Below are positions 23,701 to 37,635 of a DNA stretch of 64,000 nucleotides, piece by piece. Source of the stretch: Tigriopus japonicus. Its lineage: Eukaryota; Arthropoda; Copepoda; Harpacticoida; Harpacticidae. The notes under the pieces are model-generated. The model ran no database searches. It was not told the DNA's origin and was given only the letters and a program-made list of their open reading frames with translations. Position 1 is the first letter of the stretch, and each line of letters opens with the position of its first letter. A program made the translations under genes and the position numbers. The stretch is taken from NCBI GenBank assembly GCA_010645155.1, contig JAAGOF010000042.1, positions 75,630 to 139,629 of the forward strand. The letters are read 5' to 3'.

Positions 23701-26700
23701 TGCCAAAGTTTGAACTCATTATCAGTGAAGGGCTCCATTGGCATAAATTCATGAGCAAGTTCGCCCATCTCCAGCCCATTCTTGGATTTCTCTGCAATGT
23801 CTTCTGGCATGAATACGCTTCAAAATCGAAATCTTTTAGTCAATTTGAGTCGTTTGGTGCATCGACATCGAATTGAGCGTTGCCAAAGATCGGCGAATGG
23901 GTCGTGGTTGCTAGCTGTGAAAACATTTGCATGCAATGAGGTTTCGTTTGGCGGAATAGAATTCAATGGATGCACTTTCTAATGAAGACAGACGCGAGAA
24001 CCAATGAAAGTCTTAGAAATGGGACCAAGACGTACAGACGTACATGAGCGAAAACCGCAAATATCTGCATCACCAAACAGAGCCAAGAGTCGGGGATTGA
24101 GGCCTGATGTTTTGGAGAGGTTCATTTCCGCATGTGCTCCAATCCCGAAATGTCCTCATGAATTGACGACGGTTGAGAAACGGACGTGGTTCTCGTTGAC
24201 AAAACACTCTTGGAATCGGACTTGGAAAGAAGGACAGCCAAGATTCTGAATCTTGGCTCAGCACCATTTGCTGAGGGAACGAGCTTTCTGATGGAACAAG
24301 CAAAAAAGACCCAGACTATTTATGCACATACGGTATCTTCCAAAATGACGAGCCAGATATGTACATGTCCTATGTATGGGAGGATGCTGGCTAGCTAGCT
24401 ATCCAAAATTGCAATCTGAACCGTTTTTATGAAGTCTCCTTGAGATCAATCAAGACGATAAAGTAGGACAAGACAAATTCCACCATACTGGTCTGGTTGA
24501 ACTTGATATAAGTAGGAAAAAAATGGCCTAAAAGGAATCTCAAGCAAACAAAATGAAGGATTGAGATGCAAAGCACTTTTGTAAAAAAAAAAAGAGAGCA
24601 AAAACATGAGTTACGTAAAGGAGCTCTTCAGACTTACCTTTTTTCAAAAACACTTGGGATTCATTGCAAATTGCAATCCTCCACATGAATGATATTTGAA
24701 GGGAAAAGTGGCATCAAAGACCAAAAGATCGTAAAGGGTCATATTTGTACACTATAGCTCATATGTTTTGCGTGCACCAAGGCGTGCTGCAAGCATGCTT
24801 CCATTATTGACTTCAAGCGTATTTTAAGCCTGCTAGAGCATATCTTACCAAATTTTAGGTTAAGCATCTAATACACAGAAGCTGGCATTCGTATGGCGTC
24901 GTTTTAGAGGCCTGAAAACGTTTAAGATACGCAAAATGGATGGAAGTCAATTGATGAAGTATCCTTCAAGCATGGATCTCCAAACACAAAACATATGGCC
25001 TTATGTTTACTCTATTAGTACTATTTGTCTTCTTTCTTGATCAATCGCGAAACGGAGAAAAAGACAATGAATTTTACTTTGGTGTTGAGTTTGTCAATTC
25101 TCCATTCCATTCCACTTGAACACGGCGCTTTATTTGCCTAAAAGTTCAAATGACAAAGAGCCATTCTTGTTGGCCAAATTATTCATGACCTGTTCACCGA
25201 CAACTCTATTACGTGCACTCAAGCACTTGTGACAAATGATAAACAACGTCATTGACTTTGGGCTATTTCTAGCTTTGATCCCCCAGAGAGCACAAGAGCC
25301 AAATTGTGCGCCTTCACCTTGTTCCACTTGCCTTTCCCCTTCACCAATCCTTGTTAGTTCTACTCTTCAACCGACTTTGGAAGTTAGTCAATATTCAAAT
25401 CTATCCTTTGGGATCTGAATCTCCTTCTTGGCATTCAATATCCTGTTGGTGTCAAAATAGTTCACGACGGGCCTCCAAGCTCTAGGTTTCATTTTTTAGG
25501 GCGATCCTTGTTCGATTGGGACGAGTAAATTGTTGGAGGGGTTCCATTCATTGATTTGGTTCCAACATGGATTGTGAAGGAGAACAAGTCATTTGGCTCG
25601 TGTCCTTTATAGCCAGGGAGGATCAGAGACAGCCGAATCCCATCTTGGCAAACTTCTTGACAAGAAAATCTGCCTTTAATGAGGTTGGTGGGTTCAGGCA
25701 CCCAAGAGTAGGGCGCCAAATCCACGGTGGTTCACGCCGGTGAGGACAAACACTGTTGCTGCCTCAGGACAAACCAAGGCAGTCTGGCCCAGAAACACTC
25801 CAAACGACCTTAGAGCAGATGGGTGCGGGAACAAGACGAATCATTAATTCACATCCCATGCACCTGGGCCTCAATTGTTCTTTTTCATCCACTTGCTCGG
25901 CCCTCCCCTTTGAAAGCTGGCTCAAAGTTACACAGAGATCTGTTGCAGGACCACCGACGACATCATCATCGTCATCATCATTAATCCATTTCTATTTGGT
26001 TAGAGCGAGGGGGACAATAAATTGGCCTGTCCGTTATCTGTCGTCCGTGACGAGTGCGAGATCACCACGTGTTTCAGCTGTCGGCTATCAGGCAGGTTGG
26101 CTGGTGGGCTTGATAGGCTTGACAACACGGGCCACTTGTCCAAATTGCCCGGGAATTCTAGTGGTCAACCTTCGAATCCGATCCCAAGGGTTCAGGAGAG
26201 ATGACGCACTAACGGGCATCATTTGTCTCGTTGATTGGTGGTTGGGATCATTTATTTCCTTCTGGCTGGAGGTCCGCCAATTATTTGCCATGACAACTAA
26301 CGTAAAGTGGTTTGGCCATTACAACGACCATTAACCTGTGTGAAGGTTGATGGAGAATTTAGGGAACGATTTGAAGCTCATGATGAGAACATAACCTTCG
26401 ATGTGATCCTCAGAACCATTTTTGGAATCGGTTGCTCTCTGGATGAAATGAACTTCTCTCCGTTGTTTGGGGAGTCTCTTTCAGACTTGAATTTAAAAGG
26501 GCAAAATTAAACTTGAAACTCAATCTAGGCAAAGAAACTTCATCCCCTGGGATAAGTTAGAGCATTTTTGTGCGTTGTTGGTTGGCTCGTTAGTTGTTTT
26601 CAAGCTTTAAGAACTTCATCCGAACCCAGGCCTTCTCCTAGAACTTCCCAGCTCAATTTAGACTTTCTTCTTCCATAGACGACTTCATTATGAGGGGGCG

Positions 26701-26931
26701 GTGTTCTACACGACTTCCTCAGATGGCATTGGTTATATTTATCATTTCCTTCAAATAGTGCTTTCGCTTATCCTCGAATTGGGAAGCTTGTCTCATCAGA
26801 CCGAGTGTTCTTTGAGGCGACTTTAGTGACACTCCGTGCGATACAGGAATTAAACAATAACAAATGTTGTTTTGGTGACTAATTGACAAATGAAAACATT
26901 AGCATCGTAACGAAACAAAGCATCATTATTA

Positions 26932-26955
26932 TTGATGATGATGATGATGATTTTA
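26932..26955. repeat. (ATG)n microsatellite
   Basis: About six GAT/ATG triplets following an ATT-rich lead. Confidence 0.85.
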
Positions 26956-29900
26956 TTCAGGGACTCGTTAAAGGGTAAAAATGCATGGTTTTTAGATATA
27001 AATAATTAAATTGAGATCCCTGGGTACCCCAATAAACCGAATGGTTTGTTTTCATGGGGGCCCCGACTAGATGAAGTAAATGTAGTGAAAATGAAGTGAA
27101 TGTATTATGAAGTTAAATTGCACTATTTTGCGTATTTCGCTTCTTTCGCCCGAAGAAGAAATCCACCTTTTGGTCATACAGATATCATGATGCAAAAGAC
27201 CATTCGAGATTTAAAGTGAGCAAAAGTGAAACAGTTTTAAGCGTCTCAAATATTTGAACTTTCAGCTCGTTGTTTTGCCCAATGATATTTGAGTTCGTTG
27301 TTAAATCAAAGTACGATAAATAAAGGCCCAAAAGCTTGCTTGATCTTGTTTTGAACTTAGAAACAGCTCGTCCGGTGTATTGTTCACAATCGCAAACATA
27401 GGACTGATCTTAACGTTCTGTCCGAAATTGCTTTTTGATCAATGGAAACCCACGTGGTTGGTTGAGCCAACGAATAGAAATGTAACACCATCCACGTAAA
27501 AAACAAAGTGCTTTGAAATCTCTCTTCGTCAGAGCCCTTTTTGGAGATCCGTAAAGAATGATGACATCCTCAGAAAAGGCCGACCTCGTTTCTCCTCGTT
27601 CTAGAATCGTCCAATGTTTCCGCTATTAGCGAGGCCCTTTGGCCTCTGAAATCTTTGCTAATGTTGATCATGGCCGAGCGATAAAATTGCGCCTCAAAGG
27701 ACCAATTCTTCTGCTTTTTCTTCTTTGTCTTCGTCCTCTTCATCTAGTACTTTGGCACATTTTGACCTTGAGGAGGGGGGGTTAGGGAATTGCCATGGAC
27801 GCAAAGCTAGAGTAGAGAGTTCCTTTGTGATCCTTGGCACATAATGATGTCCATCTATCTCGTTTTTCCCCTGCTCGATTGCCAACCAAGTAACCAAACC
27901 ATCCCCCTCCTTCTTCTCTTGCGGGTACTACCACTGTATCTTGTAACCTCCCGTCCCCTCAAAAAGACTCCGAGCAAACGACAATCATCGATCTTGGCAA
28001 TTTCATGCAAAACACTTCCAACACCCTTTCAAGCTTGAGAGGCACGGCATCCATCCATCCAACCATCCATCTAGCCATCTTTCTCTATCTTTCGATCCAT
28101 CCACGACCTACACACTCGAGAGTCTCTCCCTCCAAAGCACGTGGGTTTCGCCTTCTATTGCACAAGTCTGTTCAAGGACAAGCAAGGCAAGCCAGGTATT
28201 CTATTTCATTGGTACTCAAGATCTCAAGCAGTCATTGTGCAGCCAATATGCAGACAAATCTGGCGCCGAGAAAATGGAGAATAGAGGCCAATTGAAAATA
28301 TTGGATTGGTGGGTAAGAACCGCCGATTATGCTCGAAAGATTTCCTTTCAAGAGGAGATCTTTCCGATCAATGGAATGTGGGCACACTCCACTGTATGTA
28401 GCCTGTGACCCAAATAAAGAGGAGAAGGAGGCTGTTTTCGACCCTTGAATCGATTTGGATGGACTCATCCTGTTTTGAACGCGTCCTTGTTTTTCCTTCG
28501 TTCCTCGCCAACAACAGGGCTCCACTTTTATTCAGTTTTGTTCCAATCAGGGATCAATGCAATCCAAGCTTACGTCGGATCACGTCTCAAGCGAATCAAC
28601 CTGAAGCCAAAGGTTTCGGCGGTTTTGGGTGACGAGCCAGATTGAGAGCGGATCAAACACTTTCCGACAAATTGTTTAGTTAGCGGGCAAGATTCCTCAG
28701 GTTTTATCAGCTACAGCCAGATTTCCAGACCTTCGCCTGCCTGCCTGCCTTTTTCCTCTACCTTGGGCTTCCCTTTTGTTTTGGTTCGAGCCAAGCTTTA
28801 ATATTTAATCACACACCTCCCACGAGGAACAAAACATTGTTCCGCTTACTTTTTGAGGTACTTATCGGAAGGAATGGCGAGTGTTACGAAAAACATCGAA
28901 AAATTTCTTAGGGAAAGGTCATTTTGGGCAATCTTAGCTTCATGATTGATGTAAGGCTTCATGAAGGCACCCGCTCTTGAGTGTATCTTATATCTTTTGG
29001 AATTCTATATTTTGTTCACTATTCAGTTCTGGCAAGCAATTAACTTAAAAACTTTCGCATCATAGTTGTGCAGCTTACAAAAAATACCTTTGACATTAAG
29101 TGTTTGGCATGTATTAACAAAAAGAGAGCATTTTTCCCCACCATTTTTAGCTCTCTGAGTTAACTGTCCACCTTAAAGAAATTTAGTGTCCAGCATACAA
29201 AACTGCCAACCCTACCATTATGCTCTTTTTTTACTCAAGTAAACGTAACCTTCAAAAGAAATTTGTTCTTGATCTTTTTACGTTAACGTTTTGTCGTTAT
29301 ACCAAGACAATGACATTTCGGATTTAGTTCAAGCTTCGAGCACCTTATCTAAAAAAAAGAGTAAATGTATGCATAAAAGAAGATGGTTAGTAAGTTGAAG
29401 CTATTAAATATTTGGTTCCATCCTAATGGCAAAGCAACATAAAAATCCAAGAAACTACTGTAATCCGTCCTTACGTAATGGTAAGTGGTAGTGTAAAAAA
29501 AAACAAATGGACAATTAATCTATTTGAAGATAGGAAAAAAGAGCGCAAGTAATGTCGAATTTGCTGCCGAAAATATACTCTCACAATCAAGTGTTTGTTT
29601 TTTCCATGATAACGAGAAGCTGTCACGAAATTCCATGCAAAAACCACTTTGACTTCGAGCCATGATTAATGATGAAGCTCTTCAAAAACGCCTAAAATCA
29701 GAGCACAGAAGAACAAGAAGAAGAAGACGGGAGAACAAAAGTTTACTCGCTCTTGCCATTATAATGATTCTAGGAAGGTCGAGAAAAACCTTGTGTGCTA
29801 TTACGTGGATTCATCCATTCATTGAGATCCACATCTTTAGATGCGCAATCACATTCGTTGAATCAGACTTTTTACTTTGCGTCCTCTTTATCGTTTGTCT

Positions 29901-30407
29901 AGTTTGTTTTTGAATTACATGTGCTAGTGCCACCCCTGTACAATTGATTCTCTGTATCATTTATCGTTAAAAGATTGTTGCTCTCTTCTGAATTATCCCA
30001 CAAAGGCGGAAAAAAACAGTTTCTTCGGTCGACATAAGGCATAAGAAAAGGACGGCAAAGTTACTGTATCTATCAAAATATCTTTGAGCCAGAATATCAT
30101 TTGAAGGCAAGTCATATGGGTTAAAGAAGCACATATAGGAATAAAGTGTTAATTTGATACAGGGGTTACTCGGGAATCTTCAAAAAAAGCCCAAGCAAAA
30201 AAATAACGCGACCAGGAGGATCTTTTGACCCAAAAAATGTCTAAACAAGTGCTCAAGCACTTTTTACTTTGAGATTCAATGGCTGCACAGATTTCTAAAT
30301 CAATAGCGAGCTCATGCCCGCTCAAAAGTGCAAAATGAGCATAAGTCAGTTCCTAAGTTCAAGTATTAGGAAGTATGAAGCAAATGAGAAAAAGTGAATT
30401 TTATGTA

Positions 30408-30470
30408 CAGGGTTGTCATGAATTGGAGTCCCACGCCAAATCAAGAATCACTCGTGGCATTACTTTTGAG
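30408..30470. repeat. dispersed repeat, copy A (CAGGGTTGTC...)
   Basis: It aligns with 59338-59403: both begin CAGGGTTGTC and share AAATC.AGAATCA.TCGT followed by CATTAC. In this copy the dinucleotide TA precedes CAGGG, as at the ends of Tc1/mariner-like elements. No transposase is seen, so the family assignment is only a possibility. Confidence 0.5.
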
Positions 30471-32659
30471 CACCCGTTAGCAAGACTATATTGTATTTTT
30501 GCAATTCTTTGGAGGACAAAAACAAAGTGTTAGGTATATCACAAATGAACATTATTGCCTCATTTTTAAAATCAAGTCACAGTTTTGGGGACTCCAAATT
30601 GAAGCAACTCTGCCTTTGGAAAAGTTAGCATGCGGGGTAAAAACTTCAACATGGGAAAAATTAAGAGGTTAGACCCAAATCCTTTTCAATTCGTCATTTT
30701 GAGCATTTTAGCCTGAAAGTAGCGTACCTGGTTGGATTCTTTTCCTAGTCATGCTCCTTAGAAAGTCAACTAGTTTATGTTTGATTTAAATAAATTAAAT
30801 ACATTCCGTTGTATTCTAAGCTCTCGACAAATTGTTCACTCCCTTTATATCTTGATATAAATGCTTGGTATTTTCTATGTTATTAACACAAAATCACAAC
30901 CTACAAAAAATTGTTGAACATTTGGAAAAAGCCTCGATCAGAATTAATGTGCCTTCTTCATTTTCATTTGAGGACATGTTCAGAGTCATGCAATCAAAGT
31001 TAAAGTGTCTGATCTCTTATCCTGAAGGTTTTGGAGCATCAAACTGGAACCAGATATCAAAAATTAATGTTAATGAACCTAGTACCAAACCATTCGAAAC
31101 ATATTCTCACCGAATATCGAGTATCTATCATTCACTTCACATATTCATGAATTTATGCAATCAAAAAGCCTTTTTTTCAATGCTGATTGTGACCTTTTAG
31201 TGTTCCCATCCTCAAAAAGAAACCCTCTGCAATATTTTGGTTATGATCGTCATAATGTGTTCTGACGAGCAGAAAAGAAACCTCCCAAACCCTTTTTGGA
31301 GATGTCACATCAAATTCGAGGACAATGGAGAAAGAACAAGCCATGTAAAAAGCAAGTCCGACAACAAGCAACTCGCTGCTCTTCAGACCATCTTTGTTCG
31401 CAATGAAAGGAAGAGAAAGTGCTAAAACTTGCATTGTTTGTCAATCTCCTCTTTGACTTCTGCCCATTTCACCTTTTCGTTTTGTCGACGCCTTTTCTTC
31501 CATTCTGATTTGCGTTCCACCATGGAACTTTCACAACCATTGTCGAACAGAATGGAAATGGAGGCTGTAATTCACTTGCAACACTACATGAATGGATTGG
31601 GCTTGAAAATATTCATTTATTCATACATCAATCTGAAAAATTACGTCAAGCATGGTAAAAATATCGTTTTCAAATTAGGTGAATATTGTAGTAATCGACA
31701 AATATCACTTCAATGTTTGCCCCAACATTGTACCCACGACCACATTGTGATTATGGTCTTTCATCAGACAGTGGATTTTTTACATCAAGGCCTTGCCTTG
31801 ATGTCAAAACAGTACCTGACGTTGTAAAGTTTCCTAGACAAAAAACAAGTCCGTAATGACATAATTTATCATTGTAGTGCAAATGGCTTCAAATGGACCA
31901 AGAAAAATTGTAAGAGCTCTTAAAAGGAATGGAATCATCTGAAAGTTCAGGTCAATGGTGTCAACATTTGTCCAATTAGAGGACTTTCCTCAAAACTTAG
32001 TCTGCTGTTTGTTCGCCGATACCTCGACGTAGTATTGAGGGATTTACATTTCTAACTAGTAGCAATGTCAATCTCAGACTGAACTCAACAGTACTGCCAG
32101 CATAGATGAACACAAGTTTGTAGCCTCCCGAGCAATGCTGAGCACAAATTGTTGTCAAAAAGTGCCAAAAAAACAAACCTGCCTAAACGTCCTAACACTT
32201 GAGAACACTCGCGATGTTTGAATTAGTGAAGTTAGTATCCGACCTTGTGTGTGTGTGTTTTTCTTTCTTTCCTTTACATAACTGGTAATAGACATCCTCA
32301 TCAAGTCAGACAACATAGTACACGTACAAAGCGAACCTAGATCCCCGTTCCATTTCGGGTTTCTGTTACGAAAATTTTCGTTAGGTAGGCTCAGTCAACC
32401 AACCAACGAACCAGGAGGATAGTCCAAAGGTTGGCTCGTTTCCCTTAAAATAGCGTTCAACAGACAGGGCACAAAGAAGAAAATATGGGAAAAGAAAACG
32501 AGAGGGAGAGGGAAAAAGAACCCACCGATCTGGCCAGGCTCGAGGTTCGAGGTTCTCAAATATGCAGACCACTAAAGAGGATCCATTCAAAAGGATTTGG
32601 TGCTCTACAAGACCAAGAACAAGAGGCCAAAGCGAGCCACACCAAGATGAACTCTCTCT

Positions 32660-32681
32660 CTCTCTCTCACACACACATGGA
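32660..32681. repeat. (CT)n/(CA)n short tandem repeat
   Basis: A CT dinucleotide run passes into a CA run. Confidence 0.8.
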
Positions 32682-35600
32682 ACAACACACAAAAAACAAC
32701 TCGACCACCCACTTATTCATTCATTCACTCACTCGAGAACTTACCTTTCTTCCATTATTTTCGGATTGGTGGTTCTCTCGTAAATTTGGAGCACTGTGTT
32801 TGCTCATTTTGATAGCTCATGCGTACCAGCTAAATTGGATAGTAGTTAATTTTGTACCTTACTTGACTAATTATTGAAAGTCTCGTGAGAGTCAACCAGA
32901 ATCCCAAATGGCGATCCTATGAATACTTCCCATAACGTATCTATCCTTTGTGGAAGAGCATTGTTGAACTAGTATGACTAAGCAAGTGATTTTGCGGGTG
33001 GGTAGACGTGTTTGTTCCCAGTGCATTGTTTGACTAATTGCATTGGCCCAAGTGGAACACAAAAGGTGATTGGGACCATCAGACGGGTCCCACTTTTCTC
33101 CATTCAAAGACGAATGGGCCACGTTGTATACGTAGATAGAGAAATATGCAGATTGTCATCACTCAATGGAAGCTTTTGACATGGCTTTTCACGGAATTGT
33201 CCTCTTATTCAAGGATCAATCTCATGAAAACAGTTATCCAACGTACACTCTCTACAATAGAAAAAAAAAATATTGCTTGGCTGAAACCTTTCGTTTTTGG
33301 ATTAGCTGGGGTTTGAAAATGTATGAATATTATATTCCCCTAAACCAAGTGTTCCTTGTCTTATTATTCGGTAAATGGAAACCCTGAAGAGATTGAAGAG
33401 ACGAGAATGCCAGCCAGATCCACAAACAACATCACAACAAATTTGCATCGACTATGGAAAGAGCGGCACACAATCTCGAGCAAATGGATTGCAATTCCCC
33501 GGACGGGGAAATAATGTTGTCATCGTTATTCATAGCTTTCATCTCCCTCGGGTTTGACTGGCTGAAAGCTCTTTGCTCTCTCTCTCTTTCTCTTTCTCTG
33601 AGACCAACCCAAATTTGGCCTTATTCTTTGCTTGCTTGCATTGAACTCGATGCTGAGTGGACGACTACATACAATAAGGAAGGTCGTCGTCGTCGTCGTC
33701 CTAGATTGTGGGCGAAACAAAGCATAATTGAGTCTGGGATTGTCACCAATGGACTCCAGCCAACTCCGTAGTGGTCCTTGGGAACACAGGCGGAATGTGA
33801 AACTCACCCTTAGGAACACGAAACAAAAAGGGACGCTGAGCGAGTCTCATTAACAAAAGTAGGAGCAAGTTCTTCCATCCATTGGCCAATTTCATTCTCA
33901 CTTAGATCGATTCGCCCGTATAATTTGGAAATGGTCAAGCTCATTCACGCTTCAAGCCTGACAGACAGAATAAAGCGAGTGAAAGAAAGAGTGAAAGAAG
34001 GTAAAAACGAGGAAGGTTCGGTCGGTCTTGGTGGAAGCCTCGCGTCCGCCTTGTATTTGGCCTTCTCAAGTAAATGGAGGATCTTATTCACCACTTTACA
34101 ACTTGGAGTAAACCAAAGAGTGTAAAACGGTGTTCTCTCTTGATTTGACCAGAGGAGTGCTAAAACAATTTCCAGAATCTGACGTGAGTGTTCCACGGGT
34201 TCGCACTCTCTTTTGCACAAGACCAGGGAAATCTATCGGATTTGTGTCCAAGAGGCTCCAAATGGGGGAGGAATTGAGCACCAGGAGGAGGCTTTGCGAG
34301 CAAAAAAGGAAGGCTGGCCTTTGGAAAATTGGGTTATGCCGTTGGTTCAATTCCACAGTAGTGAAAGAAACGGGTCGGAACAAAAAGACACCGATAAAGC
34401 AGGATATCCATTCATTATCAGAGTAATTTTCCCTCTTTGGCGAAACATTTTCATCTGGAACCAACGGGACTTCAAATACAACCTGACTGGCCTCATTTCA
34501 TTTTAGAAACGCTTTGTTAACTTGGGTTAAATTTCGCAGCCTGAGATTAAAAGTTCCTGAACTGAATGAAATGAAGGTCTTGAGTGTTTTAGAGATAGTT
34601 GGAAAGTACCCCAGAAGGATGCCATGCATTAAATCCGATCCAGGAAATGACGTCATACCCGTCTGATAATAGAACCGTCGTCGAGACTTTTCTTGAACCG
34701 CTGTGGATTTTCCATGATAAGAGCTTCCAAGAAGTGGCCAAATTTGATGAAAATTCCAAAGATCGCCGACGTTTACAACCTTGCAACCCTATTGAGTTTG
34801 TCGATATTTGGGTCCATGGGTCTATTTTGGAACAAAATCCCCCAACCAATTTGAAAATGGTTGTGCGCAAAAACTGAATCGGTTCAAACAAATCTCACTC
34901 ATAAATGACTCAATGAGAATACGAAACACGTTTTAGCCATGCCTACAGTACTATGCTGGCGTACTGCTGGAACAAAACGAGTTGGTGGGACATGCTGTCC
35001 ATACTGATGAGGTCTCTTTTTTATCTATTCTAGGAGCTGATGTACGTTGGTAGAGTGGGGGCCCTCCAGCCAAATTGACCCCCTTATGCTCTCAAAGTCA
35101 TGAGGACCAGAAATGTGCACCCTTCAACCCCTGAGAAGTCCCACGACCAAGGATCTGCTTCGTTCTTGGGGCAGTCCCATTCCGTCACAATGGGGTCAGT
35201 CGTCCTTTTGAGCCCTTGTGGTCTTGGGACAAGGACTTTGAGCTTCCCGAGATCAATAATGTTGCTGCCGGTGTCGAAACGATCACTAGAATTGGAACAA
35301 GTCAGCAGCACCATCGATGCTTGTGAGAAACTCTCCCATTCTAGACTCACGAACTTATTGGTGTTTTAACAGTGTGGTGACGTTTCGTGTGGACTTTATT
35401 GCAATCCCCTTCGTTCTTGATTCCACTCCCAAAATGATCAGGTAAGCTTGAGTACTAATTGTAATTTGAAATGAAGTTTGGAATTTGGACGGAGTCTCCA
35501 ATTCGTCTGATTTGGAATTGACGGCCTCCAAAGATGAGCGCATAAAAATGTACCAAAGAGCTTCTGGCAATTTCTATCGTGGATCAAAACAGTTCAAAGC

Positions 35601-36654
35601 CATTGGAAGTGGAAGAAAGGCAACATTTCAAATTTGTACTCCATCTCTGGGTTGGAAACCCACCTAGAATGTCGGATCGATGCTTGTCAAGTCTCCCAAG
35701 CAATAAATTCCTGTCATTCCTTACCAAATACAAGGAGACTTCAGAAGAGCGAACTTGCCTTCCCGAATGCGACGAAGGAACCATTCGGAATGGAAGCATG
35801 TTTATCGTAATAATTCATATCGATCCTTCATCCTTCATTCTGATCTTTGAACCACGTTCAAATCCAACGAGCTTTTGAAGAGATAGCCAACCCTGGTAAT
35901 CACATTTGAGACATATTTAGTTCTAGTGTCTGTGAATTTGGCCAATGACATATGATACGAATTCCACAATCATGTGGAGATGGCTTAATAAATCATTGAT
36001 TGCCACAATGAATTAAGGATTTGCGTTTCCGAGAGTAATGGGAGAAGATTGGAAGCGATTTTCTTAGAAGAATATTGTCCTATTTCATCCAAAGTCTTTC
36101 AGTTTCGAACTTAATGCCAATCCGGCCAATTTCATCTTTGAACATGTTTATTTATCTTATTCACAACTCATCGGGATTTTGGCGAGATAAAATTGACATT
36201 TTCAAGAAAGTGTCACCGACTTACACCATCTGGTGCTTAAAGGCTTGTTTTCTTCAACATTTCAGGTTTAATTGCCAAAAGTAGTGACAAAAAAGTCGCT
36301 TCAATATGGTCAAGGAATGGTGGAATTAGTCAATAGGATCATGAATTGAAGTAGAAACTCCAAAGCAATACCACAATCAAAAAAACTTTTCAAGTTCTTT
36401 TGGCATGCATATTCTGCTAGGGTCAATTATATGATTAGCTTATTGATTCCAAGCTCAAGTTAGGCTTGCTAAAATCCATGAACAGAATACAATAGAAGAA
36501 GAATCTCATATGTAAACTTACTTTTTTATGACTGTTCTCTTTATATTACTGGGCGTCATTGCCTGCAATATCTAGCAACTAACAAAAGTTAAGAGGCCTT
36601 GATCAACAATGCCCTCTATCGACAGAGTTGGGCCAATTACTTGAAAAATGCAAT

Positions 36655-36840
36655 TAATTACAATTACTTTGTCGAAAAATGTAATTAATTACAATTACTT
36701 TGTCGAAAAATGTAATTATTTACAATTACTTTGTCGAAAAATGTAATCAATTACAATTACTTTGTCGAAAAATGTAATTAATTACAATTACAATTACATC
36801 ATCCGAAAATGTAATTGACTTCAATTACAATTACATGTCA
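36655..36840. repeat. tandem array, 31-bp unit (left arm of the hAT-like element)
   Basis: About five copies of a 31-base unit starting GTCGAAAAATGTAATTAATT and ending in ACAATTACTTT. Copies differ by one or two bases. Confidence 0.85.
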
Positions 36841-37394
36841 ATTACGTGTCAAATACAATTCTTCCGTCTCTTTCACCCTTTTGCCTTTTCAAAACGATAA
36901 AAAATAAACAGATCTGCCATTTTTAAGTAACGATGCACCAACTGGCAACTTTTAATGCCTGAAAGGTTTTTATGAAGGAGTGATTTAAAAAAACCAAAAG
37001 TTTATGAACGGGCTTAAATATCAAAACTATTATGCCATGAACCACAAGGCATATTTTTCTTTTCCAGAAAACACGAACTTTATACACATATATCAAGTAT
37101 GACGATGTTTTAATACTTTATTTTTCCACCCCATTTGTCTGCTCTTACTTGTGAAAAGCCTTACCTCCTGACACAAAAATCATGGTAAAAAGCTATTTTA
37201 GTTTAAACGTAATTAAATATCATAGCTTGGGTGTGTATTGTAACAAAAGCTACCTGTTAGTGGCATCATATTGACCGCAAATTGATGACAAAAAAATTGA
37301 TTTGCAAGTGAAACTCAGAGTATCAATTGATGTTATGGTTAATTAGAAGAAGTCAGAGTTTGAAAAGTAATTGGTAATTTGTAATTGAACATTC

Positions 37395-37635
37395 GTCAAT
37401 TACATGGCCAAAAATGTAACTAATTACAATAACAATTACTTGGCCCAAAAATGTAATTAATTACAATAACAATTACTTGGCCCAAAAATGTAATTAATTA
37501 CAATTACAATTACTTGGCCCAAAAATGTAATCAATTACAATTACTTGGCCCAAAAATGTAATTAATTACAATTACAATTACTTGGCCCAAAAAATGTAAT
37601 TAATTACAATTACGTGTAATTGTAATTGCAATTAC
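37395..37635. repeat. tandem array, ~31-38-bp unit (right arm of the hAT-like element)
   Basis: About six copies of a unit starting GGCCCAAAAATGTAATTAAT followed by one or two ACAATT blocks and ACTT. It shares the TGTAATTAATTACAATTAC core with the left array but has GGCCC in place of GTCG. Confidence 0.85.

Larger units (their letters stand above)
10350..36614. other. 26-kb gene-poor region
   Basis: I found no coding exon here that I can support. The region is moderately AT-rich, becoming very AT-rich around 20.7-22.1 kb and 28.9-31.2 kb. It contains simple repeats listed separately and two dispersed repeat copies (19503-19629 and 30408-30470). Open frames of 60-190 codons occur on both strands at roughly equal frequency, without splice-bounded coding character. 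Distant regulatory sequence or untranslated exons of either flanking gene could be here. Confidence 0.4.

Noticed and set aside
25489..26334. 192-codon + frame and a 78-codon minus frame
   Set aside because: No recognisable domain or splice signals; the + frame crosses an ATC-repeat that gives a Ser run.
34589..35878. cluster of 60-100-codon frames on both strands
   Set aside because: Open frames occur on both strands over the same bases, with no domain, no consistent splice sites and no strand preference; possibly a decayed gene but not supportable.
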